Below are positions 43,222 to 52,113 of a stretch of 64,000 bases of DNA, piece by piece (the stretch's first letter is position 1; every line of letters begins with the position of its first letter). The DNA is from Sphingomonas sp. PL-96 (GTDB lineage Bacteria > Pseudomonadota > Alphaproteobacteria > Sphingomonadales > Sphingomonadaceae): assembly GCF_020707215.1 (NCBI RefSeq), contig NZ_JAJFET010000003.1:124001-188000 (forward strand), given 5' to 3'. The notes below the pieces were generated by a model that was given only the letters and a program-made list of their open reading frames with translations, was not told the DNA's origin and searched no databases. The translations under genes and the position numbers were made by a program.

Positions 43222-44112
43222 TCAGCCGCTCCGCAGCCAACCGGCAAGCCGTATACTCATGACGTCGGCGATGCGCCGGATGCGCGCGTTCGTGCGCACT
43301 TCGTCGTGCATTACGAGCCATACCGGCATCGACGATAGCCGGAGCCCGACGTCGATCGACTTGAGGTCGGGCTGGTCGGTTGCCAACGGCACCTGCGCGA
43401 AGCCGAGGCCGACGCCGGCGAGCAGCAGATGCCAAGAGACCATCTGGTCGTCGCACCGGACCGGGAAGTCTTCCCGCCCGAATGAAAGGCCGTTCGCTGC
43501 GTAGGCCCTGACGATGCCCTCGCCCCGGTCGAACCCGATCACATCGTGACGGGTCAGATCGTCGGTCGTCCGGGGGGTGCCGCGCCGAGCCAGGTAGGAG
43601 CGCGCCGCGAAAAGGCCGATCGGCACGTTGCCGAGCCGGCGGGCAATGAGTGACTCTTGCACAGGTTCGGCCATGCGGATGGCGATATCCGCGTCTCGCC
43701 GAAGCAGGTTGTGGTTGGTGTCGGAGGCAGCAATCTCGATCTGGATGCTCGGCTCATCCTGTCGCAACGCCGCGACGATGGGGGGCAGCACGAGATTGGC
43801 GACCACCACCGAGGCCGCGATACGTACGGTGCCGACAAGTTCCTCGGACCGCCCGCTGGCCTTGAGCGCCAATGCTTCTGCGGCTGCCCCCATGCAGCGC
43901 GCATCGTCGGCTAGTGCCAGCGCGGCTTCGGTCGGCTCCAGTCCGCGAACGGAACGTGTGAACAAGGAAAAACCCAGCACCGCTTCCAGCGCGCGGATAT
44001 GCCGGCTGAGGGTCGGCTGCGTGGTATCGATCCGCCCGGCTGCGGTCGACAGCGACCCGCTGTCCAGAACGGCGAGGAACGACCGTAGCAAAGCCCAATC
44101 CAGGCTATTCAT
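43222..44112 (-). CDS. LysR-family transcriptional regulator
   Basis: 296 residues. The N-terminal winged helix has LRSFLAVLDSGSLSTAAGRI and TQPTLSRHIRALEAVLGFSLFTR; the periplasmic-binding-like effector domain spans about 90-290. It is divergent from the DUF4260 gene with an 86-bp gap, the classic LysR layout, so that gene is the probable target. Confidence 0.92.
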   Translation of the reverse strand: MNSLDWALLRSFLAVLDSGSLSTAAGRIDTTQPTLSRHIRALEAVLGFSLFTRSVRGLEPTEAALALADDARCMGAAAEALALKASGRSEELVGTVRIAASVVVANLVLPPIVAALRQDEPSIQIEIAASDTNHNLLRRDADIAIRMAEPVQESLIARRLGNVPIGLFAARSYLARRGTPRTTDDLTRHDVIGFDRGEGIVRAYAANGLSFGREDFPVRCDDQMVSWHLLLAGVGLGFAQVPLATDQPDLKSIDVGLRLSSMPVWLVMHDEVRTNARIRRIADVMSIRLAGWLRSG

Positions 44113-44198
44113 TTCTGCAATTCATTCATGCACATTCCAGCAATTCTCATCCAGAAGTAGATGGCTAGTGTTCGCTTCGTCAACAGGAGGCCATCACC

Positions 44199-44600
44199 AT
44201 GCTCAAAACCGTCACGGGTACGCCAAACACGCTGCTACGGCTGGAAGCCACCATGACACTGATCGCGTCGGTGACGGCCTATGCCCATCTTGGTACAAGC
44301 TGGTGGCTCTTTGCGTTGCTGTTCCTTGTGCCGGACATGTCGATTGCCGGCTATGCGGCGGGGCCGAGGGTCGGGGCGGCGACTTACAATTTCATGCACT
44401 GGTGCGGCGTGCCGCTGGTCTTGACCGCGAGCGGTCTGACCTTGGGCGCAATGACGACGGTCGCCATCGGCCTGATCTGGATGGCCCATATCGCGTTCGA
44501 CCGGATGCTCGGTTACGGGCTGAAATACGCCGAAGGCTTCAAGGTAACGCACCTTTCGCGCTCTGCGGCGGGCGAGCCGGCCGCCGCTGCTTTGGCGTAA
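44199..44600 (+). CDS. DUF4260 small membrane protein
   Basis: 133 residues with four hydrophobic segments. Family signatures: LFLVPDMSIAGYAAGPRVGAATYN and IWMAHIAFDRMLGYGLKY. Function unknown. Preceded by AGGAGG upstream of the ATG and controlled presumably by the divergent LysR regulator. Confidence 0.85.
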   Translation: MLKTVTGTPNTLLRLEATMTLIASVTAYAHLGTSWWLFALLFLVPDMSIAGYAAGPRVGAATYNFMHWCGVPLVLTASGLTLGAMTTVAIGLIWMAHIAFDRMLGYGLKYAEGFKVTHLSRSAAGEPAAAALA

Positions 44601-44667
44601 GGCGCTTGGCCGCTCTTGGATCGTCGGGATGATAGGTTGTTAATCGTACTGCATTGGTCAGTCAGTC

Positions 44668-44740
44668 GCTTTCCCGCTTCACCATCGATTCCGAGAACGT
44701 CCGCGCCGTCTCGTTTGCCGTTCCCAATCGGGAAGGCTGC
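44668..44740 (-). repeat. Family N repeat copy
   Basis: Contains TTGCCGTTCCCAATCGGGAA, and shares CTTTCCCGCTT and GTCTCG segments with the copy at 43084-43190, about 1.5 kb away across the LysR/DUF4260 pair. Confidence 0.55.
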
Positions 44741-44745
44741 GAGAC

Positions 44746-45165
44746 TCAGCCGGCTTTTCTCCTCGCATGACGCAAACGATCTGACGCAGCATCTCTAAGA
44801 CGACGGAAGCTGGGGCATTGGTCATGGTTCGGCGCCGGGCAGTTTGCCGCATGGCGGAGCCCGTCGCGAATGGCCTGCATCCGCTGAATAGCGCGGTCAA
44901 TGTCGCCGGCCTTGGCGACGAGCAGTTCCCGATCAATGCGCACCTCTCCGTTGACGCCGAGCATCCCCCCGATCTCCGCAAGCAACAACCCGGCTGAACG
45001 ACCCAGCGCGATTAACGACAATCGGTCGAGCACATCGGTGCCGAACGTCCGCCGCAACCCTCGCCGACCGAGAGATCCTATCAACCCTAACTGCTCGTAA
45101 TACCGCAGCGTCGAAGTCGGCAGTCCGCTCCGGCGGCTAACCTCGGCGATGTCGATCAGACCCAT
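44746..45165 (-). CDS. MerR-family regulator
   Basis: 139 residues from the ATG at 45165. N-terminal helix-turn-helix IAEVSRRSGLPTSTLRYYEQLGLI, then a long dimerisation helix, then a tail with two cysteines (CPAPNHDQCPSF) that could sense metal or redox state. It is divergent from a broken methyltransferase gene with a MerR-type spaced promoter between them. Confidence 0.88.
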   Translation of the reverse strand: MGLIDIAEVSRRSGLPTSTLRYYEQLGLIGSLGRRGLRRTFGTDVLDRLSLIALGRSAGLLLAEIGGMLGVNGEVRIDRELLVAKAGDIDRAIQRMQAIRDGLRHAANCPAPNHDQCPSFRRLRDAASDRLRHARRKAG

Positions 45166-45167
45166 GC

Positions 45168-45198
45168 TTGACCTCAAGTGAGCTTGAAGTGTCAGGAT
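45168..45198 (+). promoter_or_regulatory. MerR-type promoter with 19-bp spacer and operator dyad
   Basis: A -35-like TTGACC at 45168-45173 and a weak -10 (CAGGAT) at 45193-45198, with the dyad ACCTCAAG-TGAG-CTTGAAGT (45171-45190, one mismatch) in between. An overlong spacer with a centred dyad is the MerR-family activation design. Confidence 0.7.
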
Positions 45199-45232
45199 GG
45201 CGCGACTCACCAGCAGTGACAAGGACGAGGCG

Positions 45233-46066
45233 ATGATCACACAAGAGCGAGAAGGTCTGGCATGGAACGCACGACGAGGCAGTGTCTGGGCCGAACTTCA
45301 GCCGCTACTCGATCGTCTGTTCGCCGTTTGAGGATATCCTGACGGATGGCTCTATCACCGGTAGTGTTCGCGATGTGCTGGATGTCGGGTGCGGCACCGG
45401 TGCCATTACGCTCGCGTTCGCCAAGCGGTTGGCCTCGCGCGGAAGTAGTACTGGCATCGATATCTCGGGGCCGATGCTGGCCGTTGCACCATCACGAGCC
45501 ACGCCGCAGGCTTGGGCAATGCGCGCTTCATCGAGGGCGACGCTCAATGCTTCGACTTTCCACGACACGCCTTCGACACTGTGACCTCCCGTTTCGGCGT
45601 CATGTTCTTCGCTGATCCGGTCTGCGCCTTCGCCAACATCAGACAGGCTGTTCGCCCGGATGGCACTCTGGCCTGCATCGTCTGGCGGCGTGGGGCGGAG
45701 AACCCCTTCATGGTCGCAGCCGAGCGGGCCGTGGCACCGATCCTGCGATGGCCGGATCAGGCCGCCCCGGAGGCGCCCGGTCAATTCGCCTTTTCGGATG
45801 CCGCCCGCGTCGAACGCATCCTTCGCGCGGCCGGGTGGCGTACAGTCGAAATCAGCCCAATCGACGTTCCGTGCAGCCTGACCAAGGCCGATCTAACCCT
45901 ATACTCAAGACGCATGGGGCGTGTCGGCATGGTCATTCCCGACCTCGATCAGGCTCTCCGCGAGAAGGTCGAGAAGGCACTGGACGATGCGTTTGCGCCG
46001 TTCGTCGTTGACGATGCGGCGCGCTTCGATAGCGCCTGCTGGCTTGTCCGCGCAGTCGCCGGTTGA
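45233..46066 (+). pseudogene. SAM-dependent methyltransferase with two frameshifts
   Basis: Three frame segments join into one class I methyltransferase. Residues before about 45330 (MITQEREGLAWNARRGSVW) share a frame with the part after about 45500 (LGNARFIEGDAQCFDF to the stop at 46064). The middle part with the SAM motif VLDVGCGTGAITLA is in another frame. The two shifts compensate in frame but leave stops (TGA just after LLDRLFAV), so no full product is made. ATG 45233 lies next to the MerR-type promoter. Confidence 0.85.
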
Positions 46067-46249
46067 GCGAGCAGTTTCCCGAAATCCGATGGGTTAGGAC
46101 ATTTCTGAAGGTTGGTGTGAGACGCTAATCGATGGCGCTATGCACCAAGCTTTCACCTCTGTCCGGGCCTTGTCGCCTCCCAGGTTCATTCGGCACGCAT
46201 ATTGCAGCCTCGTCGTTCGTAGCCGGCGGGATTGTCGCAGCCGGATTGA

Positions 46250-47218
46250 ATGGGGGCATCGTTGGACATTTATCATCCCGCCGGAAGCGGCATCGTCCTG
46301 GGTGACAGCCGCTTTCTGAAATCCGGCCGTTTGCGCTGGCTCCGCAGCCTGAGCTGGATGATCGGTCTGTTCGCTCTGGTGCTACTCGCCGTAGGCCCAG
46401 GCATCGCGGTGGTGCGCCACATCCTGCCGATCGGAACGCCCCAACTCGCATTCTTGGCCAACATCATCAGCGGCGTGCTCGCCGTCAGCGTCTATGCCTT
46501 GCTGGTACGGTTCGGTGAAGATCGTCACCCTGATGAGTTGGCGATCAGGCCGGCACCAATGCAGCTTGCGGCAGGGCTGGCGCTGGGTGCCGCCATGTTC
46601 GGTACCGTGATGGCGATCCTGATGGCCTTCAATCTTTATACGATTGAATGGCTTGGCTCTGCGCCGGTATGGCGTGCAAGTGGACATGCCATCCAGGCCG
46701 CGCTGATCGAAGAGACGCTGGTCCGCGCTATCCTGTTCCGATTGCTGTGGCGGGCATTTGGCCCCCTGCCTGCATTCACCGTGTCAGCGGCGGTGTTTGG
46801 CGTGAGCCACATCGTCAATCCGGGTGCGACCATCGTCAGCGTGTTGTGCATCGCGCTTGAAGCCGGGATCATGCTCGGAGCGCTTTACGCGCTGACGGGG
46901 CGTCTATGGGTCTCGATCGGCGTCCATGCCGCCTGGAATTTCACGCAAGGCTACGTGTTCGGTGCAGCGGTGTCGGGCGGAGAGGCTGGCCCGGCGCTGG
47001 CGCACAGCGTGGCGCGGCCGGATGTCAGCGTTCTTCTGACTGGCGGCAGCTTTGGACCGGAAGCATCGCTTCCCGCCTTGCTCGTCTGCACCAGTGTCGG
47101 GGTGGGTACGTTATGGCTGGCGTGGAAGCGTCAGCGCCTCAATGTCGCGGCATGCGCCGTCATGGACGGAGCAGTGAAAGCCGAAGCGGCGCCCACGATA
47201 GCTCTCCTGACGGCGTGA
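46250..47218 (+). CDS. CPBP-family intramembrane metalloprotease
   Basis: 322 residues, about eight hydrophobic segments. Motifs EETLVRAILFR, FGVSH and HAAWN give the CPBP active site. Larger than the CPBP protein at 41.8 kb and only distantly similar. The likely start could also be a few codons later. No linked substrate gene is seen. Confidence 0.85.
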   Translation: MGASLDIYHPAGSGIVLGDSRFLKSGRLRWLRSLSWMIGLFALVLLAVGPGIAVVRHILPIGTPQLAFLANIISGVLAVSVYALLVRFGEDRHPDELAIRPAPMQLAAGLALGAAMFGTVMAILMAFNLYTIEWLGSAPVWRASGHAIQAALIEETLVRAILFRLLWRAFGPLPAFTVSAAVFGVSHIVNPGATIVSVLCIALEAGIMLGALYALTGRLWVSIGVHAAWNFTQGYVFGAAVSGGEAGPALAHSVARPDVSVLLTGGSFGPEASLPALLVCTSVGVGTLWLAWKRQRLNVAACAVMDGAVKAEAAPTIALLTA

Positions 47219-47370
47219 ACGCATCATCGGCATTGGCTTTCCCGAATAACCATCCCATTTGAGAAAGCCGACGGCGTGCAGGAAGGCATTCACCGGCCCC
47301 TATCGGCGCCGTCGCTGACATGAACGGATGGCCGAAGCTGGGAAGCTGGAAGTCAGCCGCGAACGGCCGG
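47219..47370 (+). repeat. Left half of a family G repeat at the IS91 edge
   Basis: 47320-47370 reads ATGAACGGATGGCCGAAG through GCCGCGAACGGCCGG and then stops matching the family exactly where the insertion element appears to begin. The missing ATTGGGTCG part is found at 49900. Confidence 0.55.
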
Positions 47371-47379
47371 ACCTGTGAA

Positions 47380-47411
47380 GGAAATCAGGCACCGGCAGGT
47401 GTATGATTTCC
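47380..47411 (-). other. Candidate origin-end hairpin of the IS91 element
   Basis: A perfect 8-bp stem GGAAATCA / TGATTTCC enclosing a 16-nt loop, next to the inferred transposase-proximal end. Rolling-circle elements carry such a hairpin near their 3' end. Confidence 0.5.
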
Positions 47412-47673
47412 TCCAAGGCAGGAAGCCGCGGGCCTCAGGCGGTGGCCTATGGGGAAAGCGGTTTTCGGGCGGTCGGCCGGTCGGGGTGCTGGCAGGCTGG
47501 ATGCGCCGTAGCGGGCCGTAATGCGGCACTCGGGAAGGACGTTGGGCATAGATGTCGGGCAAGACCAGCGGTCTGGGCGAGCGTCGATATGGCTGACGAG
47601 GTTGTTGGCGCGAGCGGTCTGAACGCCGGAAGCGCGGTGACCGCGTGGCGGGACTGGAACGGGCCATGCCGGG

Positions 47674-48870
47674 TCATGGCGCGGTGGTCCCGGTCGCGCT
47701 GGTGCCATGCGGCGGTGCGCGGGGTTGTCGCCAGCGTTCGAAGGTTTCGATGACGAGCATGCGTCCGCCGCAGCACGGGCATGGCGGGCGGGTGTCATCG
47801 GGTTCGACCGTTGGGGTGGCATCGACCGGTGATGGCTCGACGCCGAGCAGTTCGCGGGCACGTTGGAGATGCGCTTTGCGGGTGGCGCCGGCGAGCAGGC
47901 CATAATGGCGGATGCGGTGGAAGCCCTTGGGCAGGACGTGAAGCAGGAAGCGGCGGATGAACTCGTCGGCGGCCAGGGTAATGACCTGCTGCCGGTCGGC
48001 GCCGTTGCAGCGGTAATTCTTGTAGTGGAAGGTGACGCCTGCCTCGTCAAAGCGCAGGAGCCGGCCGTTCGAGATCGCCACTCGGTGGGTGTAGCGCGAC
48101 AGGTAGGCGAGCACCGCCTGCGGCTCGGCGAATGGCGGCTTGGCATAGACGACCCAGTTCTTCTTCCGGACCGGCGCCAGGTGCCGCAGGAAGGCGCGGC
48201 GGTCGGCGAGATGGGCGAGGCTGCCGAAGAAGGCGAGGCGCCCGGCCTCGTGCAGCGCCATCAGCCGGGTCAGGAACAGGCGACGGAACAGCTTGCCGAG
48301 TACGCGCACCGGCAGCAGGAACGCCGGGCGCGACGACACCCAGCGGCTGCCGTCCGGCGACAGCCCGCCACCTGGGACGATCATGTGGATGTGCGGATGG
48401 TGGGTCATTGCCGACCCCCAGGTGTGAAGCACCGCGGTGATGCCGATGCGGGCGCCCAGATGCTTCGGGTCGGCAGCGATAGTCGTCATCGTCTCCGATG
48501 CCGCCTGGAACAGCAGGCCGTAGACCGCCGCCTTGTTCTGGAGCGCGATGTCGGCGACCTCGGCCGGTAGCGTGAACACGACATGGAAATAGCCGACCGG
48601 GAGCAGGTCGGCCTCGCGCTCGGCCAGCCAGATGCGCGCGGCGGCGCCCTGGCACCGCGGACAGTGCCGGTTACGGCAGCTGTTGTAGGCAACCCGCCAA
48701 TGCCCGCAGTCGGTGCAGGCCTCGACGTGCCCGCCGAGGGCGGCGGTGCGGCAATGCTCCACCGCAGACATGACCTTGAGCAGGGCGAGGCTGAGGTGCC
48801 CGGGATGGCGGGCCCGGTACGCAGGACCGGCGCTGCGGAAGATGTCGGCAACCTCGAGCGAGGTGCTCAC
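47674..48870 (-). CDS. IS91-family rolling-circle transposase (Y2)
   Basis: 398 residues. N-terminal zinc-binding cysteines (C52, C55, C65, C70, C73; CRNRHCPRCQ), the HUH-type motif THHPHIHMIVPGG (H158-H162), and the paired catalytic tyrosines Y256 and Y260 in LAYLSRYTHR, the Y-x3-Y spacing of IS91. It appears complete. It follows the recombinase gene by 6 bp. Confidence 0.93.
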   Translation of the reverse strand: MSTSLEVADIFRSAGPAYRARHPGHLSLALLKVMSAVEHCRTAALGGHVEACTDCGHWRVAYNSCRNRHCPRCQGAAARIWLAEREADLLPVGYFHVVFTLPAEVADIALQNKAAVYGLLFQAASETMTTIAADPKHLGARIGITAVLHTWGSAMTHHPHIHMIVPGGGLSPDGSRWVSSRPAFLLPVRVLGKLFRRLFLTRLMALHEAGRLAFFGSLAHLADRRAFLRHLAPVRKKNWVVYAKPPFAEPQAVLAYLSRYTHRVAISNGRLLRFDEAGVTFHYKNYRCNGADRQQVITLAADEFIRRFLLHVLPKGFHRIRHYGLLAGATRKAHLQRARELLGVEPSPVDATPTVEPDDTRPPCPCCGGRMLVIETFERWRQPRAPPHGTSATGTTAP

Positions 48871-48876
48871 GCGGCG

Positions 48877-49782
48877 TCACCCCGCGGGCGTTCTGCCCTC
48901 CATCAGCGCCATCAGCTGGTCGAGCGGGTCGGTCACCGCGCGGATCGTGCGGGTGGCAACCTTGGTGTAGAGCGCGGTGGTCTCGAGCTTACTGTGCCCG
49001 AGCAGCACCTGGATGACGCGGATGTCGACGTCCTGCTCCAAGAGGTGGGTCGCGAAGCTGTGGCGCAGCGTGTGCGGGCTGACCCGCTTGCGGATGCCCG
49101 CGGCTTCGGCCGCCTCGCAGACGGCGCGGTGCAACTGCCGGGTCGAGATCGGGTCGGTGTAGCTGCGACCGGGAAACAGCCAGCCATGAGGAAGCAGGAC
49201 GCTGCGCCGCTTGCCCTCGCGCCACCACAGCCGCAGCAACTCGAGCGGCTGCGGCGAGAGCATGACGTTGCGGTCCTTGCGCCCCTTGCCCTCCTCGATG
49301 CGGATCAGCATGCGCTTGCTGTCGATATCGTCGGCCCTGAGGTGCGCGACCTCCGACACGCGAACGCCGGCGCCGTACGCCACGCCCAGCGCCGCCCGGT
49401 ACTTGATGCCCGGTGCCGCCTCGAGCAGCCGCGCGACCTCATCGACGCTCAGCACATCGGGCAGCTTCCGGGGACGCGAGGCCAGCACCAGCTTGCGCGA
49501 CAGGTCCGGCCGGTCGAGCGTCACCGTGAACAGGAAGCGCAGCGCTGACACCGCGCCGCCGATGACGGCCTCACCCGCGCCGTGCTCGCGCTGGTGAACC
49601 TGGAAGCGCCGCACGCCCTCCGCCGTTGCCGTTTCGGGCGAACGGCCCAGAAAGGCTGCGAAGGCGCGAACGTGACGCACATAATCGTGCCGGGTTCGCG
49701 CACCCATCGCGCGCATCGCCATGTCGTCGAGCATCCGCTGACGCAGCGGGGTGACGGGCCGGTCGGTCGGTAGAGTTGCCAT
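48877..49782 (-). CDS. XerC/D-like tyrosine recombinase of the IS91 element
   Basis: 301 residues. SAM-like N-terminal domain (about 15-100, ending in YVRHVRAFAAFLG and the following helices) and catalytic domain with ARG in GAGVRVSEV, HTLRHSFATHLL, LLGHSKLETT and the nucleophile in ALYTKV. Located directly upstream of the transposase on the same strand; it may resolve or assist transposition. Confidence 0.92.
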   Translation of the reverse strand: MATLPTDRPVTPLRQRMLDDMAMRAMGARTRHDYVRHVRAFAAFLGRSPETATAEGVRRFQVHQREHGAGEAVIGGAVSALRFLFTVTLDRPDLSRKLVLASRPRKLPDVLSVDEVARLLEAAPGIKYRAALGVAYGAGVRVSEVAHLRADDIDSKRMLIRIEEGKGRKDRNVMLSPQPLELLRLWWREGKRRSVLLPHGWLFPGRSYTDPISTRQLHRAVCEAAEAAGIRKRVSPHTLRHSFATHLLEQDVDIRVIQVLLGHSKLETTALYTKVATRTIRAVTDPLDQLMALMEGRTPAG

Positions 49783-49899
49783 GGGGAAGTTCCTCTTGCT
49801 GAAGGAACTCCATCGTCCGCCGCCATTGCCGGACAGCCAAACCTCCCCGCAGGCGCGCTACGTCACCACTAACACCACTGCCGCGCAGCGGCTTCATGC

Positions 49900-49979
49900 A
49901 TTGGGTCGCGTTCGCCACTAGGTAGCTGTCGCAAATATCCTGACTTCCGGTCGTCGCGAATGTGGTCGCTTTCGCGACA
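49900..49979 (+). repeat. Right half of a family G repeat, then family H copy 4
   Basis: 49900-49920 (ATTGGGTCGCG) fits the missing end of the family G copy at 47320. From 49928 to 49979 follows a family H copy: GTCGC, CCTGACTTC, GTCGCGAATGT and the stem GTCGC-TTTC-GCGAC. Confidence 0.55.
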
Positions 49980-49994
49980 CATGTCTCCCGATGG

Positions 49995-50029
49995 TTGACT
50001 CTGCTTGACCACGCAACATACTAGGTTGC
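49995..50029 (+). promoter_or_regulatory. Promoter and dyad upstream of the Rrf2 gene
   Basis: TTGACT (49995) and CATACT (50017) with a 16-bp spacer. A dyad GCAAC-ATACTAG-GTTGC (50013-50029) covers the -10 and touches the start codon, suiting autorepression by Rrf2. Confidence 0.6.
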
Positions 50030-50494
50030 ATGAAACGCGACAGCAGATTGTCGGGCGTGCTTCACGTCCTCCTCCACATGGCCGAGGTGGAAGGGCCGGC
50101 GACATCGGAGACGATGGCCAAGGCGATGCAGACCAATCCGGTGGTCATCCGCCGGATCATGGGGGGACTGCGCGATGCCGGCTTCGTCCGTTCGGAGAAG
50201 GGTCATGGCGGGGGATGGACCATCGCCCGTGACCTTGCCTCGATCACGTTGCGCGACGTCTATGCCGCGCTCGGCAGCCCGGAATTATTCGCGATGGGCA
50301 ATCGCACCGAGGCGCCGGGTTGTCTCGTCGAGCAGGCCGTCAATGCCGCGCTGGACGGTGCTTTTCAGGATGCCGAGGCGCTGCTGCTCGACCGCTTCGG
50401 CGCTGTGACGCTCGCGGCGCTGAGCGCCCACTTCCGCGCTCGCATGGTCGCGAGCGGCAAATCCATCGATCTGGAGATTGTTCATGCAGCATGA
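50030..50494 (+). CDS. Rrf2-family transcriptional regulator
   Basis: 154 residues. Winged helix with [43 protein letters not shown], then [14 protein letters not shown]. Only one cysteine (APGC) lies in the sensor loop, so it is not an iron-sulfur IscR type and resembles YwnA-like members that sense electrophiles. It overlaps the flavoprotein gene by 11 bp and probably controls that operon. Confidence 0.92.
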   Translation: MKRDSRLSGVLHVLLHMAEVEGPATSETMAKAMQTNPVVIRRIMGGLRDAGFVRSEKGHGGGWTIARDLASITLRDVYAALGSPELFAMGNRTEAPGCLVEQAVNAALDGAFQDAEALLLDRFGAVTLAALSAHFRARMVASGKSIDLEIVHAA

Positions 50495-51392
50495 CGCCAT
50501 CGTCATCGGCGGCAGCTTTGCCGGCCTGTCCGCCGCCATTCACATCGCCCGCGCGCGCCGCTCGGTCTGCGTCATCGACGCCGGAGCCCCGCGCAACCGC
50601 TTCGCCGATGCCTCGCATGGTTTCTTCGGCCAGGACGGCAATGCGCCGCATGCCATGATCGCGGGAGCGCTGGCGCAGCTTCAGCGATACCCCACCGTGC
50701 GTACCCTGCCGGGCGAAGCGATCGGCGCATCCGCCGTCGCCGGCGGGTTCGAGGTCAACCTCGCTGACGGCGAGACGCTGACCGCTGCCAAGCTGGTCCT
50801 GGCATTCGGCATCTCCGACGTGCTGCCGGAGTTGCCTGGCCTCGTAGAGCGCTGGGGAAAGAGCGTGTTGCACTGCCCGTACTGCCACGGTTTCGAATAT
50901 GGCGGTCAGCGTCTGGGCGTTCTCCAGACGATGCCGATGTCGGCGAATCAGGCGCTGCTCATCGCCGATTGGGGGCCGACTACCTTGTACCTCAACGGCG
51001 GCGACATGCCGGATGCCGATGTACAGGCGAAGCTGGCGCGGCGCGGCGTCACGATCGAGCCGGCGCGCATTGTGGCGCTCCGGGGCGAGGACACAGCCTT
51101 GTCATCGCTGACGCTTGCAGACGGGCGGGAGGCGCCGATCGATGCGCTGTATCTCGCACCGCGCTCGCGGCTCAACAGCCCGATCGCCGAGCAACTCGGC
51201 TGCGCGCTGGATGATGGTCCGTTCGGCCCGGTGATCCGCACCGATGCGGCCAAGCTGACCACCGTACCGGGCGTCTATGCCGCCGGTGATGCCGCACGCG
51301 CACCGCACAACGCCAGCTGGGCGGCGGCGGACGGCGTGACCGCAGGTGTCTCGCTCCACCAGTCGCTGGTGTTCGAGCCGCTCGCGGCCTGA
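50484..51392 (+). CDS. Thioredoxin-reductase-like flavoprotein
   Basis: 302 residues from the ATG at 50484. FAD motif [12 protein letters not shown], redox-active CPYC at 131-134 in the central NADPH-domain position used by thioredoxin reductases, and [13 protein letters not shown] near the end. The NADPH nucleotide loop is not canonical ([15 protein letters not shown]), so the electron donor is uncertain. Part of an operon with rrf2-like and GST genes, suggesting thiol or electrophile stress. Confidence 0.88.
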   Translation: MQHDAIVIGGSFAGLSAAIHIARARRSVCVIDAGAPRNRFADASHGFFGQDGNAPHAMIAGALAQLQRYPTVRTLPGEAIGASAVAGGFEVNLADGETLTAAKLVLAFGISDVLPELPGLVERWGKSVLHCPYCHGFEYGGQRLGVLQTMPMSANQALLIADWGPTTLYLNGGDMPDADVQAKLARRGVTIEPARIVALRGEDTALSSLTLADGREAPIDALYLAPRSRLNSPIAEQLGCALDDGPFGPVIRTDAAKLTTVPGVYAAGDAARAPHNASWAAADGVTAGVSLHQSLVFEPLAA

Positions 51393-51406
51393 TCGGGACC
51401 GTTTCC

Positions 51407-52020
51407 ATGACGCTCTACGAACTCGAATGGGGTCTCTACCCCCGGCGCGTCGGAATCTACCTGGCCGAGAAGGGGATCACGGGCATCGAGCGGATCGCCT
51501 TCGATGCCCTTGCCGCAACGCTGGTCCGCTCCTCGATCGCGATCCTCGAATATCTGGAGGAGCGCTTCCCGTCTCCAGACATGCTGGGAGCAACGCCCGA
51601 GGCGCGAGCACGCACGCGCGAGCTGGTGGGCGTGATCGACGAGGCCGCCATGCAGTTCGGGATCTGGTGCCACAAGGCCAGTCCCTGTTTGCGGAGCGCG
51701 AACGGCAGAGCCGCGAAGCGGCCACGTTTGCCGCTGACGCCTATCATGCGCGGCTGCGGGTGCTCGACACGATGATGCAGGAGAAAGACGGGCCGTTCCT
51801 GGCAGGATCGCAGGCCACGATCGCCGATTGCATTGCCATGGCGACGTTGCAGTTCGCCGAACATGTCTACGGGGTGCCTGTGCCGAACGGCTGTCGAGAG
51901 TTGGGGGATTGGTATGCGTTCTTTGCGTCCCGACCGAGCGCAGTTCTGCCGTCCTACCCTAAGCCGCTGGTGACGCTCGCGCACGGCTTGCCGGCGCTGT
52001 GTCCGCCGACCTCCGCTTAG
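51407..52020 (+). pseudogene. Glutathione S-transferase, deleted and frameshifted
   Basis: The first part (MTLYELEWGLYPRRVGIYLAEKG, then IERIAFDAL) jumps straight to TLVRSSIAILEYLEERFPSP. About 30 codons of the thioredoxin-fold domain, including the cis-proline VP segment, are missing. Near 51683 the frame shifts by one base (ASP to LFAERERQ), and the helical C-terminal domain continues in the other frame to the stop at 52018. Two independent lesions make function unlikely. Confidence 0.85.
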
Positions 52021-52113
52021 GAAAGGCAAAGAGCGGCGGCTGAAAGTTCGGCCGGAGCAGGACCTCCGAAGGTCGCGTCTCTTCGCCTTTCCGCGACACC
52101 GCGCGCATAGCCG

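Larger units (their letters stand above)
47371..49899 (-). mobile_element. IS91-type element with tyrosine recombinase
   Basis: About 2.5 kb containing two minus-strand genes, a recombinase followed by an IS91 transposase, an arrangement known for a subset of IS91-family elements. The boundaries are inferred from the interrupted family G repeat (left half ending at 47370, right half starting at 49900). A hairpin lies 9 bp inside the left edge, downstream of the transposase, as expected for the rolling-circle origin end. Confidence 0.6.
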
